Source of the DNA: Geodermatophilus chilensis
GTDB taxonomy: Bacteria; Actinomycetota; Actinomycetes; Mycobacteriales; Geodermatophilaceae
Reading direction: 5' to 3'
NCBI RefSeq assembly: GCF_002802985.1
Contig: NZ_NVPT01000003.1
Span: forward strand, 1-64,000
DNA length: 64,000 bases
The notes beneath the pieces were generated by a model. That model searched no databases and was not told the DNA's origin. It saw only the letters and a list, made by a program, of their open reading frames with translations. Positions 8,798-17,825 of the stretch are shown here, piece after piece (the stretch's first letter is position 1; each line of letters starts with the position of its first letter). Both the position numbers and the translations under genes were made by a program.

Positions 8798-9697
8798 TCA
8801 CTTCTTCGTGCGGTCGAGCCAGTCGACGATCCTGCGGTTGATCTCCTCCGGGCGCTCCACGAGCATGAAGTGCCCGACGCCCTCGATGAGCTCGGACTCC
8901 GAGCCCGCGCCGGCGTAGCCCGGCACCCGCTCGATCTGGTCCTTGCTGACCCCGTGGCAGCCGTCCGTGGTCCCGTGCAGGTACAGCGTCGGCTGCGGGA
9001 CCGAGCCGCCCCAGGCCGCCGCCTGCTCCGCGACCCACTCCGGCGACCCGAACCGGGTCGGGTCGAACTGCCCCCAGTAGTAGCCCAGGGCGGCGTGCAG
9101 GTGCTCCGGCTGGGCCAGGGCCTCCCGGATGTGGACCATGTCCTCGCCAGCGTCGTAACCGGGTGACCAGTCGCCCCAGATGTCCCGGATGAAGGCGAAG
9201 TCGTCCTGGCGGATCCGGTCCTCGATGACCCGCTGCATCTGGAAGTACCAGAAGTAGAAGCTCCGCTTGATCTGCGGGTACGTGGAGAGGTTCTCGCCGA
9301 ACACCTCGAACGGCGGGATGTTGATGATCACTGCCCGGCCCCACAGGTGCGGTGCCCGGCTGAGAGCCCCCCACGCGCCCACCGCGCCCCAGTCGTGGGC
9401 GACGAGCAGCGCGTCGGAGCCGCCGCCGAGCGCCTCGGCCAGGGCGATCTGGTCGGCCACCATCACGCTGGTGTGCACGTGGTGGCGCAAGGGGGGCAGC
9501 TGCGTCGGCGCGAACCCGCGGACGAAGGGGGCGACCGCCCGGAAGCCGGCGTCCGCGAGGGACGGCAGCAGGTGGCGGTAGGTGAACGGCGTGTCCGGGA
9601 ACCCGTGCATGCAGAGCGCGAGTGGGCCGTCGCCCGCCTCCAGGTACTCGAACTCGATGCCGTTGGCCGCGACCCGGCCTCGCTGGAAGTCCGTCAT
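8798..9697 (-). CDS. Alpha/beta hydrolase (epoxide hydrolase/haloalkane dehalogenase-like)
   Basis: A 299-residue alpha/beta-hydrolase. It has the oxyanion motif HGFPDTP, the nucleophile elbow AHDWGA with aspartate as nucleophile, and a C-terminal histidine in GVGHFMLVERP. An aspartate nucleophile with Trp next to it is the pattern of soluble epoxide hydrolases and dehalogenases rather than serine esterases. ATG 9697 is preceded by GGAG. It is first in a minus-strand pair with the TIM homologue. It diverges from the LVIVD gene, and the shared promoter region contains the TGGGGG-N5-CCCCA site. The substrate is unknown; it may prepare the imported compound. Confidence 0.85.
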   Translation of the reverse strand: MTDFQRGRVAANGIEFEYLEAGDGPLALCMHGFPDTPFTYRHLLPSLADAGFRAVAPFVRGFAPTQLPPLRHHVHTSVMVADQIALAEALGGGSDALLVAHDWGAVGAWGALSRAPHLWGRAVIINIPPFEVFGENLSTYPQIKRSFYFWYFQMQRVIEDRIRQDDFAFIRDIWGDWSPGYDAGEDMVHIREALAQPEHLHAALGYYWGQFDPTRFGSPEWVAEQAAAWGGSVPQPTLYLHGTTDGCHGVSKDQIERVPGYAGAGSESELIEGVGHFMLVERPEEINRRIVDWLDRTKK

Positions 9698-9816
9698 GGC
9701 GATCTCCGTGGCTGGAGGGACATGGCCCGATCGGGACCCGGGGTGACCCGGCCCCCCAACCGGCCGTCCCCACCGGGTGTGCGAGGAAGTCAACGCCGGC
9801 CCGTGTGCTCTGGACA

Positions 9817-9832
9817 TGGGGGAGATCCCCCA
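9817..9832. promoter_or_regulatory. Palindromic operator, copy 1 of 3
   Basis: On the plus strand TGGGGGAGATCCCCCA, a palindrome with 7-base arms around GA. Read on the other strand it fits TGGGGG-N5-CCCCA, the same spacing as copies at 12083-12098 and 25439-25454. It lies 120 bases before the hydrolase start (minus strand) and 37 bases before the LVIVD start (plus strand), so it could serve both divergent genes. Binding by the GAF-LuxR protein is inferred. Confidence 0.65.
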
Positions 9833-9868
9833 GCGTGCGGACCGCGCCCCGTGGGCAGGATCGCCGCC

Positions 9869-11136
9869 GTGCGAGGAGCGTCGCCGGGCAGCGGCAGCAG
9901 GAGCGTCCCGGACTTCGCCCACGCCATCGGCTTCCTCGGCCACAGCGACCAGGGCGGCCGAGGAGACGGCGTGCAGGTCATGGTCCACGCCGGCCACGCC
10001 TACGTCGGCCACATGTTCTCCAGCGGCGTCACGGTCCTCGACGTCCGGAAGCCGCGAGATCCCTCCGCCGTCGGCTACCTCGCGGCCGCGCCCGGGACGG
10101 GAACCTCCACCTGCAGGTCGCCGACGGGCTGTTGCTCGTGGTCGACGCCGTCGACCTGTTCGCGGCGGCGGCCTTCGCTGACGAGTCGGCCTACTACGGC
10201 CGGTCTGTCGGCGAGGTGCTGGCCGAGCACCCTGCGGCCGAGTACTCCGCGGGCCTGCGGGTCTACGACCTCAGCGACTCCGCGGCTCCTCGCCGGATCG
10301 GCTCGCTGTCGGTCGAGGGCTTCGGTCTGCACCGGATCTGGTACGTCGGCGGCCGCTGGGCCTACGCCTCAGCGCTCCTGCACGGGTTCACCGACTACGT
10401 CCTCGTCACCATCGACATGGCCGACCCGGTCCGGCCGCGCGTGGCCGGGACGTCCTGGCTGCCCGGCATGCACCTGGCCGGCGGGGAACGCCCGGCGTGG
10501 CCGGCGGACCACCGCTACGGGCTGCACCACGCGATCGTCGCCGGGGATCTGGCCTACGGCTGCTGGCGGGACGGTGGCCTCACGGTGCACGACGTCTCCG
10601 ACCCCACCCGCCCCGAGCTCCTGGTGCACCGCAACTGGTGCCCTCCCTTCGGCGGCGGCACGCACACGGCGCTCCCGCTGCCGGGACGGGACCTGCTGGT
10701 CGTGGCCGATGAGGGGATCGCCGACAACTGCGCCGACCAGGTGAAGTACACCTGGGTCTTCGACGTCCGGGTGCCCGCCAACCCGATCAGCATCGCCACC
10801 CTGCCGACCCCGTCCGAGGTGGACTACTGCGCCAAGGGCGGGCACTTCGGGCCGCACAACCTCCACGAGAACCGGCCGGGCAGCTTCGTCAGCGAGCGGC
10901 TCGTGTTCGCCACGTACCAGAACGCCGGGGTCCGCGTCTTCGACCTCGTCGATCCCTTCGCGCCGCGCGAGGTCGCCGCGTTCGTGCCGCCTCCGCCGAC
11001 GCGGCTGTTCGACACCCGGCCGGGCCGCCCCCGCGTCATCCAGAGCTGCGACGTCTTCGTCGACCCGGACGGGGTCATGTACGTCACCGACTACAACGCG
11101 GGCCTGTACGTGCTCGAGTACCAGGGGCCCTCGTGA
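9869..11136 (+). pseudogene. LVIVD-repeat protein, frameshifted
   Basis: A beta-propeller-like protein of the LVIVD-repeat family, with repeats such as YVGHMFSSGVTVLDV, LRVYDLSDSAAPRRIGSLS, LTVHDVSDPTRPELLVHR and VRVFDLVDPFAPREVAAF. The first part, from GTG 9869, is in one frame up to about LAAAPGT (10099). The rest continues in the frame one base back, from NLHLQVADGLLLV to the stop at 11136. Family members usually have a tryptophan between these parts, and a single missing base between 10099 and 10100 would restore it. This is either a true single-base deletion or a sequencing error. SDR follows 39 bases downstream. Biochemical function of this family is not established. Confidence 0.8.
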
Positions 11137-11175
11137 GCCGCGGCCGGTCGCGGTCCCCGCAGAGAGGTGCAGGCG

Positions 11176-11988
11176 ATGGCTGACGCGTCACTGGCCGGAC
11201 AGGTGGCCCTGGTGACGGGGGCGTCGACCGGCATCGGCCGGCAGCTCGCGCACGCCCTCGCCGATCGCGGCGCCGCGGTCGCCGGCCTGGCCCGGGGGGC
11301 GGAGCGGCTGACGGCGGCGGTGGACGAGATCGCCGGCGCAACGGGGCGCCCGGTCCTCGCGGTGGCCGCTGACGTCACCGACGCCGCGGCGGTCGACGCC
11401 GCCGTCGCCCGGGTGGTCGAGCAGCTCGGGCCGGTGGACCTGCTGGTCAACAACGCCGGCCTCGTGGACGCCGCGGAGGTCCCCGTCTGGGCCGCCGACC
11501 GGGAGCAGTGGTGGGCCGTCGTGGCGAGCCACATCCGGGGACCACAGCTGCTGATTGGAGCCGTGGTGCCGGCCATGGTCCGACGCGGCCGAGGCCGGGT
11601 CGTCAACCTGGCCAGCGGGATGGGCGCCCGGGCGGTTCCCGAGTACTCGGCCTACTCGGTCGGCAAGACGGGTCTCATCCGGCTGACCGAGGCGCTGGCC
11701 GCCTCGCTGCTGGGCACCGGCGTCCACGCCTTCAACGTCGCGCCCGGCCTCGTGCGCACCGAGATGACCGACTCCATGCCGAAGTGGGAGGGCCACACCG
11801 CCTGGACACCCCCGGAGCGGGTGGTCGAGCTGGTCTGTGCGATAGCCGCCGGGGAGCTGGACGACTGGTCGGGCCGCTTCCTGCGCGCGGGTGCGGACAC
11901 CCCCGACACGGTCGGGCGCGTGGTCCTCGAGGAAGGCGCGCGTCAGCTCCGCCTGCGCCCCCACGGTCCCGACGACCCCGTCGCCTGA
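11176..11988 (+). CDS. SDR-family oxidoreductase
   Basis: A 270-residue classical short-chain dehydrogenase/reductase. It shows the cofactor motif TGASTGIG, the NNAG motif (VNNAGLVD), catalytic serine in VNLASGMG, and YSVGK with the Tyr/Lys pair (YSAYSVGKTG). The C-terminal 60 residues (SMPKWEGHTAWTPPERVVEL onward) form a family-specific cap. ATG 11176 has AGAGAGG 8 bases upstream; an in-frame GTG at 11167 is less likely. It probably shares a transcript with the LVIVD gene. A role as polyol, aldose or alcohol dehydrogenase in the island is possible but not shown. Confidence 0.88.
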   Translation: MADASLAGQVALVTGASTGIGRQLAHALADRGAAVAGLARGAERLTAAVDEIAGATGRPVLAVAADVTDAAAVDAAVARVVEQLGPVDLLVNNAGLVDAAEVPVWAADREQWWAVVASHIRGPQLLIGAVVPAMVRRGRGRVVNLASGMGARAVPEYSAYSVGKTGLIRLTEALAASLLGTGVHAFNVAPGLVRTEMTDSMPKWEGHTAWTPPERVVELVCAIAAGELDDWSGRFLRAGADTPDTVGRVVLEEGARQLRLRPHGPDDPVA

Positions 11989-12078
11989 GCGCGCGCCCCA
12001 CCCCGGGAGGCGATCCGCCGTCCGGCGCCGGACGGTGCCCCGGCCGCGCCGTGCGTCGCGGGCCTGCGCTTCCGCCGC

Positions 12079-12102
12079 CCTATGGGGGGTTCTCCCCATA
12101 GG
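12079..12102. promoter_or_regulatory. Palindromic operator, copy 2 of 3
   Basis: Perfect 9-base outer arms (CCTATGGGG and CCCCATAGG) flank a 6-base centre. The core at 12083-12098 is TGGGGGGTTCTCCCCA, differing from copy 3 by one base. It lies about 125 bases upstream of the VOC gene that begins the ABC-transporter operon, inside the 237-base space after the SDR gene. Confidence 0.7.
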
Positions 12103-12225
12103 CCCGCGATCGGTCCGAAATTACCGTCCTGCCAGCGAGTGACAGGGGTCACAGCCGACTTCCGGGCGGCGCGACCCCGACTCGGTCCACGCAGCTCACC
12201 GCGTATCGGAAGCGGAGGTCGGACG

Positions 12226-12816
12226 ATGCCAGTGCCGGGCATGTGCGGGATGGAGCACATCGGCTTCACCGTGCCGGACATCAACGAGGCATGTGACTTC
12301 TTCGAGCGCATCCTCGGCGCCGAGACGCTCTACACGGCCGCGACGGACTTCCGTCACGACGACGACGACTGGATGCAGGAGCACCTGCGGGTCCACCCGC
12401 GGGCGGTCATCAAGGAGTTCCGCTACCTGCGGCTGGGCAACGGCACGAACCTCGAGGTCTTCGAGTACGAGGCGCCCGACCAGAACCGGACCCCGCCGAA
12501 GAACAGCGACATCGGCGGGCACCACCTGGCCTTCTACGTGGAGGACATCGACGCCGCCATCGCCTTCCTGAGGGAGAACGGCGTCGAGGTCCTCGGCGAG
12601 CCGACCGCCTACACCGAGGGACCCAACCTCGGCCTCACCTGGTGCTACTTCATGGCTCCCTGGGGTCAGCAGCTCGAGGTCGTCTCCGCGCCCCAGGGGA
12701 CCGTCTACGACAACGAGGCCAAGAAGACCGGCAAGACGCGGCTGTTCCACCCCAAGTACGCGGCCGAGACCCTGCTCGGCAGCAGCGCCCCCGCGTCCCC
12801 TGCTCCGGCGCCCTGA
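12226..12816 (+). CDS. VOC (glyoxalase/bleomycin-resistance fold) protein
   Basis: A 196-residue vicinal-oxygen-chelate protein with two beta-alpha-beta-beta-beta modules. The first starts MEHIGFTVPDINEACDFFERILGAE. The second starts HHLAFYVEDIDAAIAFLRENGVEVLGEP. Putative metal ligands are His in MEHIGF, Glu in LEVFEYE, His in GGHHLAF and Glu in QQLEVVS. Such proteins are isomerases, lyases or dioxygenases acting on 2-oxoacid or diketone-like compounds. GGAGG precedes ATG 12226 by 8 bases. The gene is first in the operon after operator copy 2. A weak hairpin (12858-12875) separates it from the binding-protein gene. Confidence 0.88.
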   Translation: MPVPGMCGMEHIGFTVPDINEACDFFERILGAETLYTAATDFRHDDDDWMQEHLRVHPRAVIKEFRYLRLGNGTNLEVFEYEAPDQNRTPPKNSDIGGHHLAFYVEDIDAAIAFLRENGVEVLGEPTAYTEGPNLGLTWCYFMAPWGQQLEVVSAPQGTVYDNEAKKTGKTRLFHPKYAAETLLGSSAPASPAPAP

Positions 12817-12919
12817 ATCCGCCCCTCCGGCCGCCCGCGCTGGCGGCACCCCTCCTCGGCCACGCCGCCGTGGCCGCCTGGCCCGCTCCGCACCCCCATT
12901 GTCCGAGAAGGAGACAACG

Positions 12920-14458
12920 ATGTCTGAGCTGCAGCTGCCCCCCTCCCGGGGGCTGTCGCGCCGCCGGTTCCTGGGTGGCCTGGCCGGCTCCGCCCTGCTG
13001 CTCGCCGGCTGCGGCGGCGGCGAGGGCAGCAGCCGGGCCAACCGGACCTTCGCCAACGAGGCGGAGAAGTGGCGGCAGTACGACGGGTTCAAGCTGACCT
13101 TCGTCACGGAGAACACGCCGCCGTCCACGGGGATCAAGCAGCTCGTCGACCGTGGTGACTTCAAGAACCTGACCGGCATCGACGTCGAGATCCTGCAGCA
13201 GGACCTGCCGGTCATGTTGCAGAAGGCCGAGCTGGACCTCCGGTCGGGCGGAACCACCTACGACCTCATCTACGCCCAGGACAAGCCGGTCACCTCGGTG
13301 CTCGCGGATTACCTGGAGGACCTGAGGCCCTACATGGAGGACGACTCGCTTCCCCAGGCCGACGGGGGCTACGACGAGGGCACGTGGTACCCCAACTACC
13401 TCGACGTGGCCAGCTACGCGTACAGCGACCGGTTGATCAGCCTCCCGTACGACGCCGCGGACGCCGTCTTCTGCTACCGGCGCGACCTCTTTGAGCAGTA
13501 CGCGGGCCAGTTCCAGTCCGAGTTCGGCTATCCCATGCAGTACGGCCCGGACACGACCTGGAAGAACGTCCTGGACTTCGCCACGTTCTTCAACCGGCTG
13601 AACGCCTCCGACCCGACCGTCCCCTACGGGATGGGCCTGCACCTGGGGCAGTTCGCCTGGACCACCCAGCTCGACGTTCAGCGGATGCTGTACTCGCACG
13701 GGCAGTGGCGGGAGTTCGACATCGACGACGTCCAGGGGTCCAAGGACCCCGGGGCGACCCGCTGGGGCGACGACCAGTCGATCCGTGGCCTGGAGCTGTA
13801 CAAGGCGCTGTTCGACCAGTCGACGCCGGACGCCCTGTCCCTCGGGACGGTCGAGGTGGCGGACGCGTACAACGCCGGCAAGATCGCGATGCTGACGCAG
13901 TACCACGAGTTCGCCGCGTCGTTCGAGGACCCGGCCAACGCCGGTGGCGGCGGGCGGACGGCCTACGACGTCTGCCCCAAGGGCGACCGCCAGTACCTCG
14001 CGGGCAACGGCGAACTGGTCAACGGCACCAACTGCGGCATCGGGGGCATCTCGATCAACGCGGCGGCGTCCGAGGACCAGAAGCGCGCCGCGTACATGTT
14101 CGCCGTGTGGGCGACCAACGTGGAGAACCAGGCGGAAAACCTCAAGATCTCGGGCGGGACGCCGACCCGCCTGGCGGTGGGGGACCGCCCGGAGGTCGAG
14201 CAGGCGCAGGGGCAGCCGTACGGCACGGGGGACACCGGTCGCGTCGGGCCCTCCCAGTACCCGAACGCCCTCACGTTCCCCGCGGTCACGGTGGGCATGG
14301 CCGACCCCAACGCGGTCCTCGGCCCGAAGATCCCGAAGTTCAACCAGTACGTGACCATCGTGGCCAACGAGATCCAGGCGATGTGCGCGGGGAACTCCGA
14401 CCCCGAGGCCACCGCGAAGGTGATCCAGTCCCGGACCGACGAGCTGCACGGGGCGTGA
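12920..14458 (+). CDS. Carbohydrate ABC transporter substrate-binding lipoprotein
   Basis: A 512-residue family 1 extracellular solute-binding protein. The N-terminus has a twin-arginine-type signal (SRRRFLGGLAG) followed by a lipobox (LLLAGC), so it is probably exported folded and anchored as a lipoprotein. Mature sequence features typical of sugar-binding proteins include LPYDAADAVFCYRRDLFEQY and GKIAMLTQYHEF. AAGGAG lies 7 bases before ATG 12920. It is followed by two permeases and an ATPase. At over 500 residues it is longer than most maltose-type binding proteins. The ligand cannot be deduced. Confidence 0.92.
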   Translation: MSELQLPPSRGLSRRRFLGGLAGSALLLAGCGGGEGSSRANRTFANEAEKWRQYDGFKLTFVTENTPPSTGIKQLVDRGDFKNLTGIDVEILQQDLPVMLQKAELDLRSGGTTYDLIYAQDKPVTSVLADYLEDLRPYMEDDSLPQADGGYDEGTWYPNYLDVASYAYSDRLISLPYDAADAVFCYRRDLFEQYAGQFQSEFGYPMQYGPDTTWKNVLDFATFFNRLNASDPTVPYGMGLHLGQFAWTTQLDVQRMLYSHGQWREFDIDDVQGSKDPGATRWGDDQSIRGLELYKALFDQSTPDALSLGTVEVADAYNAGKIAMLTQYHEFAASFEDPANAGGGGRTAYDVCPKGDRQYLAGNGELVNGTNCGIGGISINAAASEDQKRAAYMFAVWATNVENQAENLKISGGTPTRLAVGDRPEVEQAQGQPYGTGDTGRVGPSQYPNALTFPAVTVGMADPNAVLGPKIPKFNQYVTIVANEIQAMCAGNSDPEATAKVIQSRTDELHGA

Positions 14459-14521
14459 TCGGCGTGCCCCGGCCGGGCCCCCTGGCCGGCGACGCCCAGG
14501 CGAACGCAGGAGAGAACCAGC

Positions 14522-15472
14522 ATGGCCGTTGACACAGCAACACCCGGGGCGGTGCTCGGCACGCCCAGGCCCAACACACCGCGTGCCCGCAGGTACCTCG
14601 CGCCGCTCCTGCTGCCGGCGGTCATCCTCCTGGCGCTGCTGAGCATCTACCCGTTCGTCTGGCTCATCTACATGTCGTTCCACGCGGTGGGCCTGGCGCC
14701 CGGCGCACCGAGCGAATTCGTCGGGCTGGACAACTGGCAGCGGATGTTCACCGACTCCCAGTACTGGGCCAGCTGGGGAGTGCTCGCCAGGTACTCCGTG
14801 GTGAGCATGGTGCTGGAGGTCGGCCTGGGGACCCTCCTCGCCATCCTCCTGAACCGCTCCAAGCACGAGAAGCTGCTGATCACCGTCCTGCTGATGCCGA
14901 TGATGATGGCGCCGGTCGTCGCCGGCCTGCTCTGGCAGTACCTCTACAACGGCACCTTCGGCTGGTACTTCTGGGGGCTGCGCAGTGTCGGGCTGCTGGA
15001 CGAGGGGACGATCCTCGGCAGCGCGGACACCGCTCTCTGGGCGATCGTCGCGGTGGACGTGTGGGAGTGGACCCCGCTGGTCGCGCTCATCGTCCTGTCG
15101 GGCCTCAAGCTGGTGCCCCAGGACCAGCTCGAGGCCAGCTGGATGGACGGCGCCGGGCCGGTGCGGAGCTTCTTCCAGGTCGCCCTGCCCAGCATCAAGG
15201 GATCGCTCATGATCGCGATCCTGCTGCGATTCATGGACAACATCCGCATCATCGACCACTTCATCGCCCTCACGGGCGGTGGCCCGGCCAACAGCACGAA
15301 GGTCCTCCCGCTCTACCTCTACGAGCAGTCGTTCTCGTTCTTCGAGCTCGGCTACGGGGCCTCGATCGCGCTCACGCTCCTGCTCGTGACGATCTTGTTC
15401 GGGAAGCTCGTGGTCAACCGGTTCGAGGAGCGGGAGCCCCGACCGTCGAAGAAGGACGAGGAGCTGGTCTGA
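14522..15472 (+). CDS. Sugar ABC transporter permease (MalF/UgpA type)
   Basis: A 316-residue inner-membrane permease with six predicted helices. The cytoplasmic EAA loop is visible as LEASWMDGAGPVRSFFQVALP (around residues 200-220), which docks to the ATPase. The gene follows the binding-protein gene by about 60 bases and overlaps the next permease by the single base A of TGATG. It forms the heterodimeric channel with the 15472-16449 product. Confidence 0.93.
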   Translation: MAVDTATPGAVLGTPRPNTPRARRYLAPLLLPAVILLALLSIYPFVWLIYMSFHAVGLAPGAPSEFVGLDNWQRMFTDSQYWASWGVLARYSVVSMVLEVGLGTLLAILLNRSKHEKLLITVLLMPMMMAPVVAGLLWQYLYNGTFGWYFWGLRSVGLLDEGTILGSADTALWAIVAVDVWEWTPLVALIVLSGLKLVPQDQLEASWMDGAGPVRSFFQVALPSIKGSLMIAILLRFMDNIRIIDHFIALTGGGPANSTKVLPLYLYEQSFSFFELGYGASIALTLLLVTILFGKLVVNRFEEREPRPSKKDEELV

Positions 15473-16449
15473 TGACGACGAACCCGCGCACGGGTACCCG
15501 GGACGACGTGACGCAGGTCCAGGACGACCGGGCCGACGTCCGGGGCGACGACCTCCTCCCGGGACCCGCGGTCGACGCCAGGGACCAGGTGGTCCGGGGT
15601 CGTGGCAGCCGGATCGCCGGGGTCGTCATCACGGCGTTCCTCGGTCTGTACGTGATCTGGACCCTGGTGCCCTTCTACATCATGATCACGTCCTCGTTCA
15701 AAGCCTCGGACGCGGCCTTCGCCCTGCCCCCGGAAGGCGACTGGGGCGGGGCCGTCTCCCAGCTGTTCGTCTTCAGCCCCACCACGGAGCACTACCGCGG
15801 CCTGTTCGCCCAGGGGGAGTTCGAGCGGTACTTCACCAACAGCGTGGTGGCCGCGGTCGCCTCGGCGGTGATCTCGGTGGTGTTCGGGACGACCGCCGCC
15901 TACGCCATCTCCCGTGGCCGGTTCCGGGGCAAGCGCGATCTGTACTTCTGGATCATCTCCACGCGCATGGCGCCGGTCGTCGCCGTCACGGTGCCGCTCT
16001 ACGCGATCTTCAAGAACTTCGCCCTGCTGAACACCCTGCCGGCGCTGATCCTCGCCTACACGGTGTTCAACCTGCCGTTCGCCATCTGGATCCTGAAGGG
16101 CTTCTTCGACTCGGTGTCCTACGAGATCGAGGAGGCCTACATGGTGGACGGGCACTCCCGGTGGCAGGCCCTGTGGAAGATCATCCCGCTGGTCGCCCCC
16201 GGGCTGGCCGCGGTCGTCGTCCTCTGCATCCTGCTGGCCTGGAACGACTTCATCTTCGCCGCCGTCATGGGCGGCGAGGCGGCCAAGACACTCCCGGTCG
16301 CGACCCAGGGGCTGAAGTCGGCCAGCGGCATCGAGTGGGGCCAGATCATGGCTGCCGGCGTGGTCACGGTCGCGCCGATGCTGCTGCTCGGCATCGTGAT
16401 CCGGAAGTACATGGTCCAGGGCCTGACCATGGGCGCGGTCAAGCAGTGA
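15472..16449 (+). CDS. Sugar ABC transporter permease (MalG/UgpE type)
   Basis: A 325-residue permease with a long charged N-terminal extension of about 45 residues before the first helix (VVITAFLGLYVIWTLVPFYIM). The EAA loop is YEIEEAYMVDGHSRWQALWK. ATG overlaps the stop of the preceding permease (TGATG), indicating translational coupling. The binding-protein, two-permease, ATPase order is standard for CUT1 carbohydrate importers. Confidence 0.93.
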   Translation: MTTNPRTGTRDDVTQVQDDRADVRGDDLLPGPAVDARDQVVRGRGSRIAGVVITAFLGLYVIWTLVPFYIMITSSFKASDAAFALPPEGDWGGAVSQLFVFSPTTEHYRGLFAQGEFERYFTNSVVAAVASAVISVVFGTTAAYAISRGRFRGKRDLYFWIISTRMAPVVAVTVPLYAIFKNFALLNTLPALILAYTVFNLPFAIWILKGFFDSVSYEIEEAYMVDGHSRWQALWKIIPLVAPGLAAVVVLCILLAWNDFIFAAVMGGEAAKTLPVATQGLKSASGIEWGQIMAAGVVTVAPMLLLGIVIRKYMVQGLTMGAVKQ

Positions 16450-16552
16450 GACGGGCCGCTGACCTCATGACACGGCACCTCGTGGCACGACTCTCGTCGT
16501 CCCCACGTCCCAGCACCCCACCCGCCTCCGGGCGTCCGGTCGAGGAGTTCTC

Positions 16553-17656
16553 ATGGCATCGCTGACGTTCAACGGAGTCTGGAAGCGCTACGACCAGGTC
16601 GAGGCGGTCAAGGACCTCAACCTCGCCGTCGCCGACGGGGAGTTCCTGTGCCTCCTGGGCCCGTCGGGATGCGGCAAGTCCTCGTCGCTGCGCATGATCG
16701 CCGGCCTGGAGTTCATCTCCGACGGCGACATCCTGCTCGACGACCGGCGCATCAACGACCTCGAGCCGAGGCACCGCGACATCGCCATGGTCTTCGAGTC
16801 CTACGCGCTGTACCCGACGAAGACCGTCTTCGAGAACATGGCCAACCCGTTGCGGCTGCGCAAGCTGTCGAAGGACGAGATCGACCGGCGGGTGCGCGAG
16901 ACGGCGCGGATCCTGGAGATCGAGCGACTCCTGAACCGGCGCCCGTCGCAGCTGTCGGGCGGCCAGAAGCAGCGCGTCGCCATCGGGCGGGTCCTGGTGC
17001 GCGAGCCCCAGGCCTTCCTGTTCGACGAACCGATCGCGCACCTGGACGCCAAGCTGCGGGCCCGGATGCGCGGCGAGCTCAAGCACATCCAGAAGACCCT
17101 CGGCACCACGACGGTCTACGTCACCCACGACCAGCTCGAGGGCATGTCGATGGCCGACCGCATGGCGATCATGCGGGAGGGGGTGCTGCAGCAGGTCGGC
17201 ACTCCCCACGAGGTCTTCAACCGTCCGACCAACGTGTGGGTGGCCACCTTCGTCGGGGACCCGCCCATGAACATCCTCAACGCCGAGGTGCAGGCCGCCG
17301 ACGGCGGCCTCGTCGCCCGCGCGCCGGAGTACACCATCACGATCCCGGCCCAGCAGGCGGCGGCGCTGTCCAGTGCCCGGTTGACCGACAACAAGGTCCA
17401 GATCGGGGTCCGCCCGGAGGCGCTGACCCTGTCCTCGGTCCGGGATCCCCAGCACCCCATCGCCGGACGCATCTACGCGGTCCAGCCACTGGGTGACGTG
17501 GAAATCGTGGACGTCCGGGTGGGTGACGACCGGATCCTGGTCCGCACCGAGCTCGGGACGATCTCCAACGAGGACATGAACGCCCCGGTGTTCCTAGGCT
17601 ACAAGCCGGAAAAGCTCTACTTCTTCGATGCCGTTTCCGGCCAGGCCGTGTACTGA
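16553..17656 (+). CDS. ugpC: Sugar ABC transporter ATPase (UgpC/MsmK type)
   Basis: A 367-residue ABC ATPase with Walker A GPSGCGKSSS (about residue 37), signature LSGGQKQRV, Walker B FLFDEPIAHLDAKL and switch histidine VYVTHDQ. A C-terminal TOBE-type regulatory domain follows. The Q-loop residue that is normally glutamine (VFQSYALYP) is glutamate here (VFESYALYP), and the D-loop is also atypical (IAHLD rather than LSNLD). GAGGAG precedes the ATG. It energises import through the two permeases encoded just upstream. Confidence 0.92.
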   Translation: MASLTFNGVWKRYDQVEAVKDLNLAVADGEFLCLLGPSGCGKSSSLRMIAGLEFISDGDILLDDRRINDLEPRHRDIAMVFESYALYPTKTVFENMANPLRLRKLSKDEIDRRVRETARILEIERLLNRRPSQLSGGQKQRVAIGRVLVREPQAFLFDEPIAHLDAKLRARMRGELKHIQKTLGTTTVYVTHDQLEGMSMADRMAIMREGVLQQVGTPHEVFNRPTNVWVATFVGDPPMNILNAEVQAADGGLVARAPEYTITIPAQQAAALSSARLTDNKVQIGVRPEALTLSSVRDPQHPIAGRIYAVQPLGDVEIVDVRVGDDRILVRTELGTISNEDMNAPVFLGYKPEKLYFFDAVSGQAVY

Positions 17657-17825
17657 CCCAGGCCCTCGGGGCCCGTCCTTGGCCGACGCATGGGACTGGA
17701 CCAGGGCTCGGGTCACGGACCTCTTCGCAGCGGTCGGCGCCCACTCCCTCGCGGGCCGGTCGACGCCTTCCATACCAGAACTCACCCGGCGCCATGGAGC
17801 GCCCGTCAGAGGATCAGGAAGTCGA

